Origin: Clostridiales bacterium Firm_11
GTDB taxonomy: Bacteria; Bacillota; Clostridia; Christensenellales; Aristaeellaceae
Reading direction: 5' to 3'
Assembly (NCBI GenBank): GCA_001604105.1
Contig: LVAQ01000005.1
Location: 1-64,000 of the forward strand
Length of the DNA: 64,000 bases
Of this stretch, positions 7,729 through 15,968 are shown piece after piece. Made by a program: the position numbers and the translations under genes. Position 1 is the first letter of the stretch, and each line of letters opens with the position of its first letter. The notes below the pieces were generated by a model, which had not been told where the DNA came from, searched no databases, and worked only from the letters and a program-made list of their open reading frames with translations.

Positions 7729-8700
7729 ATGCCAAAATACTATGTGTGTCTGGAACTGGGGGGTACCCACCTACGTTTGGGCATCGTTGATGAACAGATG
7801 AATGTGATACAGTTTAACCGCCAGCCGACGCGCGGCCTATCGGAGGCAGCAGATAAAGTAGCCTATCTGGTCGCGCTTCTGCGTTCCATGGTGGATCATG
7901 TGGGGCGCGCTCATGTAAATGGCATCAGCTTAGCGCTGGCCTCGTTAATGGATCGGGAGCGGTCGATGGTATACTCATCCCCCATGGTTAGCGGCTTTGA
8001 CAACATTCCATTGCGGAACAGCCTTGCGACTGCGCTGGGACTGCCTGTAGTAATGGAAAAAGATGTGAACATCCTGCTCCTATATGAAATGCATAAACAG
8101 AAGCTACCGATGGAGGGCATTGTGGCGGGGGTGTTTATGGGCACAGGCCTGGGTAACGCGATGTGCATTGACGGACGTATTTATACAGGCTTTTCGGGAG
8201 CGGCATGTGAACTTGGGCACATCCCAATAGCTGGACTTTCCGAGCCGTGCGGTTGCGGCAAGCTGGGCTGTATCGAGCGTAAGGCTAGCGGACATCTACT
8301 AGCGGAACTAGCTATGCAATTGCATTGCCATGTGAGTGAAATTTTCTTGCGCCATGGGCAGGATGTCCGTGTGATGGATGTGGTGCACCATTTTGCAATA
8401 GCGATAGCAACGGAAATTACGATTGTGGATCCAGTTTGTATTTTGCTGGGAGGCGGTGTGCTGGCCATGCCGAGCTTCCCGATGGAATCGATGCTACAAC
8501 AGGTACGTGACAATGTGCGTACACCATACCCCCGCTCGACAATCCGCTTTGCGTATGCGTCCGGCGATTGTGAGGCAGGAGTAATTGGGGCTGCGCTGCA
8601 TGCAAAGCGCGTGTGGGGAATAGAGGGAGAAACGATCCTTCAATCACCACCTGCGCAAGGCGGTAAAACTCTCTGGGAGCCGCCGATGCTGCATGTATGA
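7729..8700 (+). CDS. ROK-family sugar kinase, D-allose kinase (AlsK)-like
   Basis: A 323-residue cytoplasmic kinase of the ROK family that should convert the imported sugar to its 6-phosphate with ATP. Motifs are ELGGTHLRLG (phosphate loop; the usual Asp is Glu), EKDVN (catalytic Asp), GTGLGNAMCIDG, CELGHIPI and the zinc site CGCGKLGCIE. The segment GGGVLAMPSFP closely recalls E. coli AlsK (GGGVMDMPAFP), as does the spacing around the catalytic Asp, so allose or a related hexose is the best guess. It is the last gene of the operon and follows a hairpin. Identification of the exact sugar rests on remembered similarity and context. Confidence 0.82.
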   Translation: MPKYYVCLELGGTHLRLGIVDEQMNVIQFNRQPTRGLSEAADKVAYLVALLRSMVDHVGRAHVNGISLALASLMDRERSMVYSSPMVSGFDNIPLRNSLATALGLPVVMEKDVNILLLYEMHKQKLPMEGIVAGVFMGTGLGNAMCIDGRIYTGFSGAACELGHIPIAGLSEPCGCGKLGCIERKASGHLLAELAMQLHCHVSEIFLRHGQDVRVMDVVHHFAIAIATEITIVDPVCILLGGGVLAMPSFPMESMLQQVRDNVRTPYPRSTIRFAYASGDCEAGVIGAALHAKRVWGIEGETILQSPPAQGGKTLWEPPMLHV

Positions 8701-9278
8701 CGTAGGATTGAGCCCAAAGGTATGCTTGTTGTACATGATTAGTGATGAGGGTATTGTACAATACGCGTGATGAGCTTTTCAACCTGTGACATGCCACAGC
8801 GAAAAACGCTGAAAACAGTTGTAATGATGTGGAAATTCATACGCCATGGGATAGCTAAGGCATGTTTGAACCGAACCTGGTTACAATGCCACAATCCATC
8901 CTGACAGGTGACATTGAGGAGAAAATCCGTTCGATGTACGTCAGAGTAATAACCGCTGGCGATATCGAAGGCTGCATCAAGGAAATCTATTGACTAGTCA
9001 TTTCGTAAAACGTCATCAGCCGAATCGCCGATTAAACCTCCCCGAGGTTAAGAAATTGCAGACCCGACCGTTGCAGGAGCTTTACGTAGATCATTATATG
9101 GACGCCATTCAATAGATATCATGAGTACCTGCGTTTATAGTAGTTCTATCACTACTTATACAAGTAAGCCGTTGCCAAACGCATCATGAAAAGTTATCCC
9201 GGAGAGCAATCCATGATCCATTCTTGTGAAATCATCTTTGCAACCGTGGCCATCGTCATTCGTTCGCGTTGTACCGCG
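8701..9278. other. Intergenic decay zone with transposase relic
   Basis: The 160 bases after the kinase gene hold no recognisable feature except a weak TTGTAC/GTACAA inverted pair (about 8728-8760). The remainder is the IS256-type relic annotated separately, and then about 160 bases before the helicase fragment in which nothing is recognised. Confidence 0.5.
8862..9115 (+). pseudogene. IS256-family (Mutator type) transposase, N-terminal relic
   Basis: The frame from ATG 8862 reads FEPNLVTMPQSILTGDIEEK and then RSMYVRVITAGDIEGCIKEI before a stop. This matches the conserved start of IS256 transposases (FEPxLV...SGDIEEKILSMYAKGMTTRDIE). After a damaged stretch, 9058-9115 reads LQTRPLQELYVDHYMDAIQ, matching the WQxRPLEEIYxxVFMDAIH block that contains the first catalytic Asp. 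Stops and frame changes make it non-functional. No left or right end was located. Confidence 0.8.
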
Positions 9279-10280
9279 TTATGGCACAAAGGATGGGGGG
9301 CGCCATCCCCGAAGAAAAGGGGATGGCGCCCCCGCGCAGGTTAGCGTCAAGCGGTGCATGGCTCTGGTACAGGCTACATAGAGCAGTTGCCGATCAAAAT
9401 CACAGCTGTACTGTTTAGCGCTCACATCGGATATCAACACCTCGTCAAACTCCAGGCCTTTGGCCAGGTGAATGGAAAGCACGCATATGCCTGTGGGAAA
9501 CGTGCTGCTTCCCGGTGCAATCCAGTATGCCTTGTATGCGGCAGGAAGGCTTTCCCACATTCGCTTTGCATCCGCATCGGTTTTCAAAATGAGGCCGAAT
9601 GTTGCATGACTTCCCGTTAGGAAGGTATCCATGACCGATAGGATTGCATCCCATTGCGCGTGTTCATCCTGCGCGCAGGTGACCACAGGCGCTTGTCCAT
9701 GCCGTGTGACGGGTTCTATGCCTGCCTGCGGTTGAAAGCGCAGCGCGAATTGGATGATCTCGCAGGTGGAACGGTAACTACGGTGCAGTTCGATCGTTTC
9801 CGCGCCCGGGTAGAGCTTTTGCAGGTCTTGCAGGGTATGGCGCTGGCAGGGGTTGACCGCCTGAGCGAAATCTCCCAGCAGTGTTTTGGAACAGGCGTAG
9901 ATACGGTTGATGACAGCCAGCTGAACCGGCGGATAATCCTGCATCTCGTCGATAACCAGATGGCGCACTTCTCGATTCGGTTTCAACCCTTCAAAGGCGG
10001 CGCGAAGGTACAGGTAGGGATAGACATCCGCCCATTCCAGGCGATTCTTCGCCGCAAGCCGCAATAGGGAGGGTTTGCCTGCGCGCCGATAGAAACCCTG
10101 ATAGAGCGCCAGTGTGTTTTTCACCTTAAGCATGTGCTTGAGCGCAGACCGGATGCTCGCTGCTGTCGGGAGCGGATCGCCCCGATAGTTATCCGCATCC
10201 AGCTGCGCGCGCAGGTTTTTGGCAATCGTTCGAATCCTGTGATTTTTCTCATTGAAAAAAGACTCATTTTCGGGAGACAC
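9279..10280 (-). pseudogene. UvrD/HelD-like helicase, truncated (N-terminal half missing)
   Basis: The 333-residue frame keeps superfamily 1 motifs II (HLVIDEMQDYPPVQL), III (LLGDFAQAV), IV (LHRSYRSTCEI), V (VLSIHLAKGLEFDEV) and VI (LLYVACTRAMHRL), but motif I (Walker A) is gone, so it cannot bind ATP normally. HelD-type proteins are about twice this length. The apparent GTG start at 10280 and the first 13 residues come from an IS-end-like repeat at 10243-10281, so the gene was cut at that repeat. The last residues read through a perfect hairpin at 9296-9333. Possibly expressed, but almost surely not an active helicase. Confidence 0.8.
9296..9333. terminator. Perfect 15-bp hairpin at the end of the helicase fragment
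   Basis: GGGGGCGCCATCCCC pairs with GGGGATGGCGCCCCC across the 8-base loop GAAGAAAA. It is symmetrical and lacks a clear T-tract on either side, so its role as a terminator is inferred from its position at the 3' end of the helicase frame. Confidence 0.5.
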
Positions 10281-10281
10281 C
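10243..10281 (+). repeat. IS-end-like repeat, copy A
   Basis: Contains TTTTTCTCATTGAAA and CATTTTCGGGAGACACC. The same 40-base pattern recurs at 20093-20132 and 20143-20182 in the same orientation. It forms the 5' boundary of the helicase fragment. Repeats of this kind (ending CGGGGGACA) look like terminal repeats of an insertion sequence; the family is not assigned. Confidence 0.6.
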
Positions 10282-10407
10282 TAATAGCAGATTGACTATC
10301 TCTCAATTTGGTACAACGCTTGGGGGCAGGATTAAAGTACTATTACTTTACGAAACCTACCTTATGCTGTAAAATATTGAGTGATAATCATTAGGCAGGT
10401 GAACGCA

Positions 10408-13101
10408 ATGACTCCAGAAGCAAAAGCACGAGTTGAGATAGATAAGAAACTGACGGAGGCTGGCTGGGACGTTCAGGATATGAGAGCGTTCAACCCTGCC
10501 GCAAAGCTCGGCGTTGCGGTGCGTGAGTTCCAAACGGATTCCGGTCCAGTGGATTATATGCTTTTTGTGGGCAGAAATCCAATCGGCGTTGTTGAAGCCA
10601 AGAAGGCGGAGGAAGGTCAAAACATCACCGTGCATGAATCACAATCGCAGCGGTACGCCACAAGTGGGATTAAGTGGGCGGTTAACGGCATACAGATTCG
10701 CTTTGCCTACGAGGCGACCGATGTTTTAACCCGTTTTACAGATTACGCCGACACAAATGCCCGTTCCCGAGAGGTGTACGCATTCCACCGCCCGGAAACG
10801 CTGCGCGATTGGCTGGAGGATGGTTCTACGGTTCGCAACCGTATGAAGGCATTCCCGCCGTTTGACGACACAGGCTTTCGTGACTGCCAGACGATAGCGA
10901 TTCTAAACTTGGAAAAGTCCTTCGGTGAAAATAAACCCCGTGCGCTGATACAGATGGCAACCGGCGCAGGGAAAACTTATACGGCGATTACAGCGGTGTA
11001 CCGTTTGTTGAAATTTGCCCGCGCCAAGCGGGTGCTATTCCTTGTGGACACAAGGAACCTGGGCGTTCAAGCAGAATCCGAGTTTCGTGGCTACACGCCG
11101 ACCGATGACAGGAGGCTGTTTACAGAGCTGTACGATGTACGCCGCCTGAACTCGCCGAACATCCCAGCCTCGGCGCAAGTGTGCATCAGCACCATCCAGC
11201 GGATGTACTCCATCTTGCGCGACGAGGAACTGGATGAGACACTGGAAGATGAAAACCCAAATGAACACAGGACGACCGGCCGACCCCGCGAGGTACGGTA
11301 CAACACCAAGTATCCGCCGGAGTTCTTCGACTTCATCATCATCGACGAATGCCATCGCTCCATCTATAATATCTGGCAGCAGGTGCTTGATTACTTTGAT
11401 GCTTTTCAAATCGGCTTGACCGCCACGCCGGACAAGCGCACGTTCGGGTATTTCAACGAGAATGTAGTCAGCGAATACACGCACGAACAGGCTGTGCTGG
11501 ATAATGTCAATGTCGGCTTTGACACGTACATCATCGAAACAGCGATCACCAAGGGCGGCGCGACAATTTTCAAACAACTGGTCGAAAAGCGTGACCGCCT
11601 CACCCGTAGGAAACGCTGGGAGATGCTCGACGAGGACGAAACCTACGCAGGCACACAGCTTGACCGTGATGTGGTGAACAAAAGCCAGATACGCGCGGTG
11701 ATTCGCACATTCAGGGATAAACTGCGCACGGAGATTTTCCCCGGACGGGCGGAGGTGCCCAAGACGATCATCTTCGCGAAGACCGATAGCCACGCCGATG
11801 ACATTATCCAGATCTTGCGTGAGGAGTTTGGCGTAGGCAATGAGTTCTGCCGAAAGATTACCTATGGCGCGGATAAGCCCGAAACCGTGCTGTCAGAGTT
11901 CCGAAACGGCTACAATCCGCGCATCGCTGTTACGGTCGATATGATCGCTACCGGCACGGATGTGAAGCCTGTGGAGTGCCTGCTCTTCATGCGCGATGTT
12001 CGCAGCCGCAATTACTTTGAGCAGATGAAAGGGCGCGGAACGCGCACCCTCCTTGCGGACGATTTGCAAAAAGTAACGCCGTCGGCAAACGGCAACAAAG
12101 AGCGGTTCGTCATCGTGGACGCGGTTGGTGTAACGCAATCGCTGAAAACCGATTCCCGTCCGCTTGACCGCCAGCCAACTGTAACCCTGAAAGACCTGAT
12201 GCTCAATGTTGTGATGGGCGACAACAGCGAGGACACGCTGACCACGCTGGCCGGACGGTTGACGCGGCTTGACAAGCAGCTGACCCCGGCGGAGCAGACG
12301 AAGTTTAAGGAAAACGCTGCTGGTGCATCCATTTCGGATGTAGCCAAATCGCTTTTGAATGCGTTTGACGAGGACTTTATCGAAAAAAGCGGCATGGCGA
12401 GCGAGGAACTGGCGAGCGCGGCAACCGAGCCGTTCAACAATCCCAAACTGCGGGAGTTTGTGGAAACCGTCCGCAAGGCACATGACCAAATCATCGACAA
12501 CACGAACCTGGACACGGTGAACATCGCGGCGTGGAACGGTGACTATGAAACCAAGGCGAAGGAGTATATTGCCTCGTTTCGTAAGTTCATTGAGGACAAC
12601 AAAGACGAGATCACCGCGCTGTCGATTTTCTATACGGGAACGTGGCGCACGCGTGCCGTGACGTATACCATGATTGAGGAAGTTTACGAGGGGATGCAAA
12701 AGGCAGGCATCACGCCGGAACGGTTGTGGAGCGCCTACACGATTACCCGCAAAGACGATGTGAAAGCAAAAGCCCCGATCAACAAGCTGATCGACATCGT
12801 TTCGATGATCCGCTTTGAACTGGGGCAGACCGCCGAACTCAAGCCGTTTAGCGTGTTTGTGGACTTCAATTTCAAGAAATGGGTGTTCAATAAAAATGCC
12901 GGGCACGGACAATTCACCGATGAGCAGATGACATGGCTGCGGTGGGTGAAGGACTTTATCGCCGAATCGCTGGCGATCACCAAAGCGGATTTAGACCTTT
13001 CGCCGTTTGTCGACCACGGTGGACTGGGCAAGTTTTATGAGCTGTTCGGCGATCAATATGAGAAACTGCTTGACGAGATGAACCTCGCTCTGGCGGCGTA
13101 A
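10408..13101 (+). CDS. hsdR: Type I restriction enzyme R subunit
   Basis: About 897 residues. It is the motor and nuclease subunit that, with HsdM and HsdS, translocates and cuts unmodified DNA. An N-terminal PD-(D/E)xK nuclease region is visible (DSGPVDYML then GVVEAKKAEE). It is followed by superfamily 2 helicase motifs: I QMATGAGKTYTA, II IIIDECHRS, III LTATPDKRT, IV TIIFAKTDSHAD and VI EQMKGRGTRT. The C-terminal part resembles the EcoEI-type R subunit. Start ATG 10408 is preceded by GGCAGGTG; a GTG at 10381 is possible but less likely. It is the first gene of the hsdR-hsdS-hsdM operon, with 14 bases before hsdS. All key residues appear intact. Confidence 0.95.
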   Translation: MTPEAKARVEIDKKLTEAGWDVQDMRAFNPAAKLGVAVREFQTDSGPVDYMLFVGRNPIGVVEAKKAEEGQNITVHESQSQRYATSGIKWAVNGIQIRFAYEATDVLTRFTDYADTNARSREVYAFHRPETLRDWLEDGSTVRNRMKAFPPFDDTGFRDCQTIAILNLEKSFGENKPRALIQMATGAGKTYTAITAVYRLLKFARAKRVLFLVDTRNLGVQAESEFRGYTPTDDRRLFTELYDVRRLNSPNIPASAQVCISTIQRMYSILRDEELDETLEDENPNEHRTTGRPREVRYNTKYPPEFFDFIIIDECHRSIYNIWQQVLDYFDAFQIGLTATPDKRTFGYFNENVVSEYTHEQAVLDNVNVGFDTYIIETAITKGGATIFKQLVEKRDRLTRRKRWEMLDEDETYAGTQLDRDVVNKSQIRAVIRTFRDKLRTEIFPGRAEVPKTIIFAKTDSHADDIIQILREEFGVGNEFCRKITYGADKPETVLSEFRNGYNPRIAVTVDMIATGTDVKPVECLLFMRDVRSRNYFEQMKGRGTRTLLADDLQKVTPSANGNKERFVIVDAVGVTQSLKTDSRPLDRQPTVTLKDLMLNVVMGDNSEDTLTTLAGRLTRLDKQLTPAEQTKFKENAAGASISDVAKSLLNAFDEDFIEKSGMASEELASAATEPFNNPKLREFVETVRKAHDQIIDNTNLDTVNIAAWNGDYETKAKEYIASFRKFIEDNKDEITALSIFYTGTWRTRAVTYTMIEEVYEGMQKAGITPERLWSAYTITRKDDVKAKAPINKLIDIVSMIRFELGQTAELKPFSVFVDFNFKKWVFNKNAGHGQFTDEQMTWLRWVKDFIAESLAITKADLDLSPFVDHGGLGKFYELFGDQYEKLLDEMNLALAA

Positions 13102-13115
13102 AGGGAGTACGGGAT

Positions 13116-14387
13116 ATGGCTTTGCCACAGGGGTGGGTACAATGTTCACTTGTTGAAGCAAATGTAGTGATTGCAGGGCAATCGCCTGAATCGAAGTATT
13201 ACAATGAAACGGGGGTCGGTATACCTTTCTTTCAAGGAAAAGCCGATTTTGGGCAACTGCATCCTACTAATCGTGTTTTCTGCACGCACCCGAAGAAGGT
13301 TGCTGTGAGCGGTGATATTTTGCTGTCGGTTCGTGCTCCGGTAGGTCCGACAAATCTAGCAAAAGAAACTGTTGCAATCGGGCGTGGTCTTAATGCAATT
13401 AGGCCGCTTGGCGGCATTCTAACAAAATATGTCCTGTACTATTTTAAACAAATCGAGCCAGTATTCTCAGGTCAAGGCACTGGAACGACATTTAGTGCGG
13501 TTACAGTTGATGATGTCAAAAACCTTAGTTTTCCTCTTTCACCTCTCGCCGAGCAGCACCGCATCGTCGCCAAAATCGATGCGCTGTTCTCTGAACTCGA
13601 CAAGGGCGTGGAGATGCTGCAAACCGTGCGTGCGCAACTGCGAACGTATCGGCAGGCAGTGTTGAAGTGGGCGTTCGATGTTAATCAAGATGTCCCAACG
13701 ACTGACCTACATAAGTTGTGTTCTCACATCGTTGATTGTCCTCACTCCACACCGGAATGGACTGAACACGGCAGACTATGCCTACGTACAACAAACTTTC
13801 GCAAGGGTTACTTAGATTTATCAGAAAGAAACTATGTTTCTGACACTACGTTTGGGGAGAGAATACAACGTCTACGTCCGCAAAAGGATGATATTCTATA
13901 CAGCCGTGAGGGAGCGATTTTAGGTCTTGCCTGCTTAGTCCCCGCGAATACTGAACTATGCTTAGGTCAGCGAATGATGCTAATGCGAACCAATGATAGG
14001 ATGCTCCCTCGATATTTAATGCATTATCTAAACTCACCAGTAATTGATTCAGTAGTTAAGAAGAAGACAGGCGGGACTGCTTCGCCGCACTTGAATGTCG
14101 GTGAGATCAAATTGTTTCCTATACCTACGCCCACTGTAAAAAATCAAAAAAAGGCTGTCGTTGCTATAGAGTCACGTCTTTCGGTCTGCGACAAGCTGGA
14201 ACAACTTGTAGACGAAACCCTTGCCAAAGCGCAGGCATTGCGGCAAAGCATCCTGAAAAAAGCCTTCGCTGGGGAGCTGGTGCCGCAAGACCCAAGCGAC
14301 GAACCGGCGGAGAAGCTGCTGGAACGCATCAAGGCGATGAAGGCAGCCGCAACCAGAACCACAACCGCAAGGAGGACACGTAAATGA
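13116..14387 (+). CDS. hsdS: Type I restriction enzyme S (specificity) subunit
   Basis: 423 residues with the usual two-part layout: target-recognition domain 1 (about 1-150), a conserved coiled helix (LAEQHRIVAKIDALFSELDK onward, about 147-190), target-recognition domain 2 (about 195-345) and a second conserved helix (ALRQSILKKAFAGELVPQDP). Each recognition domain reads one half of a bipartite DNA site. The subunit directs both methylation and cleavage. The target-domain DNA is more A+T-rich than the flanking R and M genes, as is common for exchangeable specificity modules. GGGAGT precedes the ATG, and its end overlaps hsdM by four bases. The site it recognises cannot be predicted from the sequence alone. 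Confidence 0.94.
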   Translation: MALPQGWVQCSLVEANVVIAGQSPESKYYNETGVGIPFFQGKADFGQLHPTNRVFCTHPKKVAVSGDILLSVRAPVGPTNLAKETVAIGRGLNAIRPLGGILTKYVLYYFKQIEPVFSGQGTGTTFSAVTVDDVKNLSFPLSPLAEQHRIVAKIDALFSELDKGVEMLQTVRAQLRTYRQAVLKWAFDVNQDVPTTDLHKLCSHIVDCPHSTPEWTEHGRLCLRTTNFRKGYLDLSERNYVSDTTFGERIQRLRPQKDDILYSREGAILGLACLVPANTELCLGQRMMLMRTNDRMLPRYLMHYLNSPVIDSVVKKKTGGTASPHLNVGEIKLFPIPTPTVKNQKKAVVAIESRLSVCDKLEQLVDETLAKAQALRQSILKKAFAGELVPQDPSDEPAEKLLERIKAMKAAATRTTTARRTRK

Positions 14388-15874
14388 GTGAGATAAACGC
14401 TTCGGCAATTGTTGATAAGGTATGGGGCCTGTGCGGCGTTTTACGTGACGATGGCGTGAGCTACGGGGATTATCTGGAGCAGCTCACCTATATGATCTTT
14501 CTGAAAATGGCCGACGAGTACGCCCAACCGCCATATAACCGCAACCTTGGCATCCCCGCCGATTATGCGTGGGGCAAACTCGCGCCGCTTGCCGGCGCAG
14601 AGCTGGAAACGCAGTATGTCAAAACACTGGAAGAGCTGGGTAAGCTCCCCGGTACCCTCGGGCGTATTTTCACCAAGGCGCAGAATAAAATCAGCAACGC
14701 CGCCTATTTGAAACGCATCGTCACCATGATTGGCGCGGAAAAGTGGGTAACGATGTCCGCCGATGTCAAAGGCGATATCTACGAGGGTTTGCTTGAAAGG
14801 AATGCTGCCGACGTAAAAAGTGGCGCGGGGCAGTATTTTACGCCGCGCCCGCTCATCCGCGCCATTGTGGAGTGCATGCGCCCCGAGCCGATGAAAACCG
14901 TGGTCGACCCTGCCTGCGGCACAGGCGGGTTTATCCTCGCGGCGTATGACTACCTGACCAATCATAAAAACTATCAGCTCAACCGTGAACAGCGCGCGTT
15001 CCTGAAAAGCGGCGCGTTTCGCGGGTGGGAACTGGTGCAGAATACCTACCGCCTGTGCCTGATGAACCTGTTCCTGCATAACATCGGCGAAATTGAGGGC
15101 GAACCGCCCATCACGCGCAATGATTCACTCCTTGCCGACCCTGGCGAGCGGTTCGACTATGTGCTTACCAATCCGCCGTTCGGTAAAAAGTCCTCCATGA
15201 CCTTCACCAATGATGAAGGCGAACAGGAAACCGAGGATCTGGTATATAACCGACAGGACTTCTGGGCTACCGGCTCTAACAAGCAGCTGAACTTCGTGCA
15301 GCACATCCATACGATTCTCAAAGGTGGCGGCAGAGCGGCTGTCGTCGTGCCGGACAATGTGCTTTTCGAGGGCGGCGCGGGCGAAACGGTACGGCAGAAG
15401 TTGCTGGAGGTGACGGATTTCCATACGATCCTGCGCTTGCCTACCGGCATATTCTACAAGCCGGGGGTAAAGGCGAATGTCATCTTCTTTGACCGCCGCC
15501 CGCCGAGCCCCGAGCCGCAAACCAAAGAAGTGTGGATTTACGATTTTCGCACGAACGTACATTTCACGCTGAAACAGAACCCGATGACCTTTGCCGACTT
15601 GCAGGATTTCATCGCCTGCTACAACCCTGCCAACCGCCATACACGGCAGGAAACCTGGAGCGAGGAAAACCCCGACGGGCGTTTCCGCAAGTTCACCTAC
15701 AAGCAGATCACGCAGCGCGACAAAACGAGCCTTGACATCTTCTGGATCAAGGACAAGTCCCTCGCCGACCTTGACAGCCTGCCCGACCCCGATTTGTTGG
15801 CGGGCGAGATTATCGACAACCTTGAAACGGCCATGGAGAGCTTCAAGGAGATCATGGCGGAGTTGAAGGGGTAA
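14384..15874 (+). CDS. hsdM: Type I restriction enzyme M subunit (N6-adenine methyltransferase)
   Basis: 496 residues. It methylates adenine in the HsdS-defined site and forms the M2S1 core that HsdR joins. An N-terminal helical HsdM_N domain (1 to about 130) is followed by the N6_Mtase domain. That carries the GQYFTPRPLIRAIVECM segment, SAM-binding motif I DPACGTGGFIL and catalytic motif IV NPPFG. It overlaps hsdS by ATGA, indicating coupled translation. All catalytic residues are present, so self-protection should be intact. The order R-S-M, rather than R-M-S, is seen in some Firmicutes loci. Confidence 0.95.
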   Translation: MSEINASAIVDKVWGLCGVLRDDGVSYGDYLEQLTYMIFLKMADEYAQPPYNRNLGIPADYAWGKLAPLAGAELETQYVKTLEELGKLPGTLGRIFTKAQNKISNAAYLKRIVTMIGAEKWVTMSADVKGDIYEGLLERNAADVKSGAGQYFTPRPLIRAIVECMRPEPMKTVVDPACGTGGFILAAYDYLTNHKNYQLNREQRAFLKSGAFRGWELVQNTYRLCLMNLFLHNIGEIEGEPPITRNDSLLADPGERFDYVLTNPPFGKKSSMTFTNDEGEQETEDLVYNRQDFWATGSNKQLNFVQHIHTILKGGGRAAVVVPDNVLFEGGAGETVRQKLLEVTDFHTILRLPTGIFYKPGVKANVIFFDRRPPSPEPQTKEVWIYDFRTNVHFTLKQNPMTFADLQDFIACYNPANRHTRQETWSEENPDGRFRKFTYKQITQRDKTSLDIFWIKDKSLADLDSLPDPDLLAGEIIDNLETAMESFKEIMAELKG

Positions 15875-15968
15875 CGTAGTATTTGCAAGCAGACCCTTTA
15901 TATATCATCCAAAAGCTTTGACGCCGTACACCGATTCAAGAATTAACTGGTCATATGGAGGCGATGCT

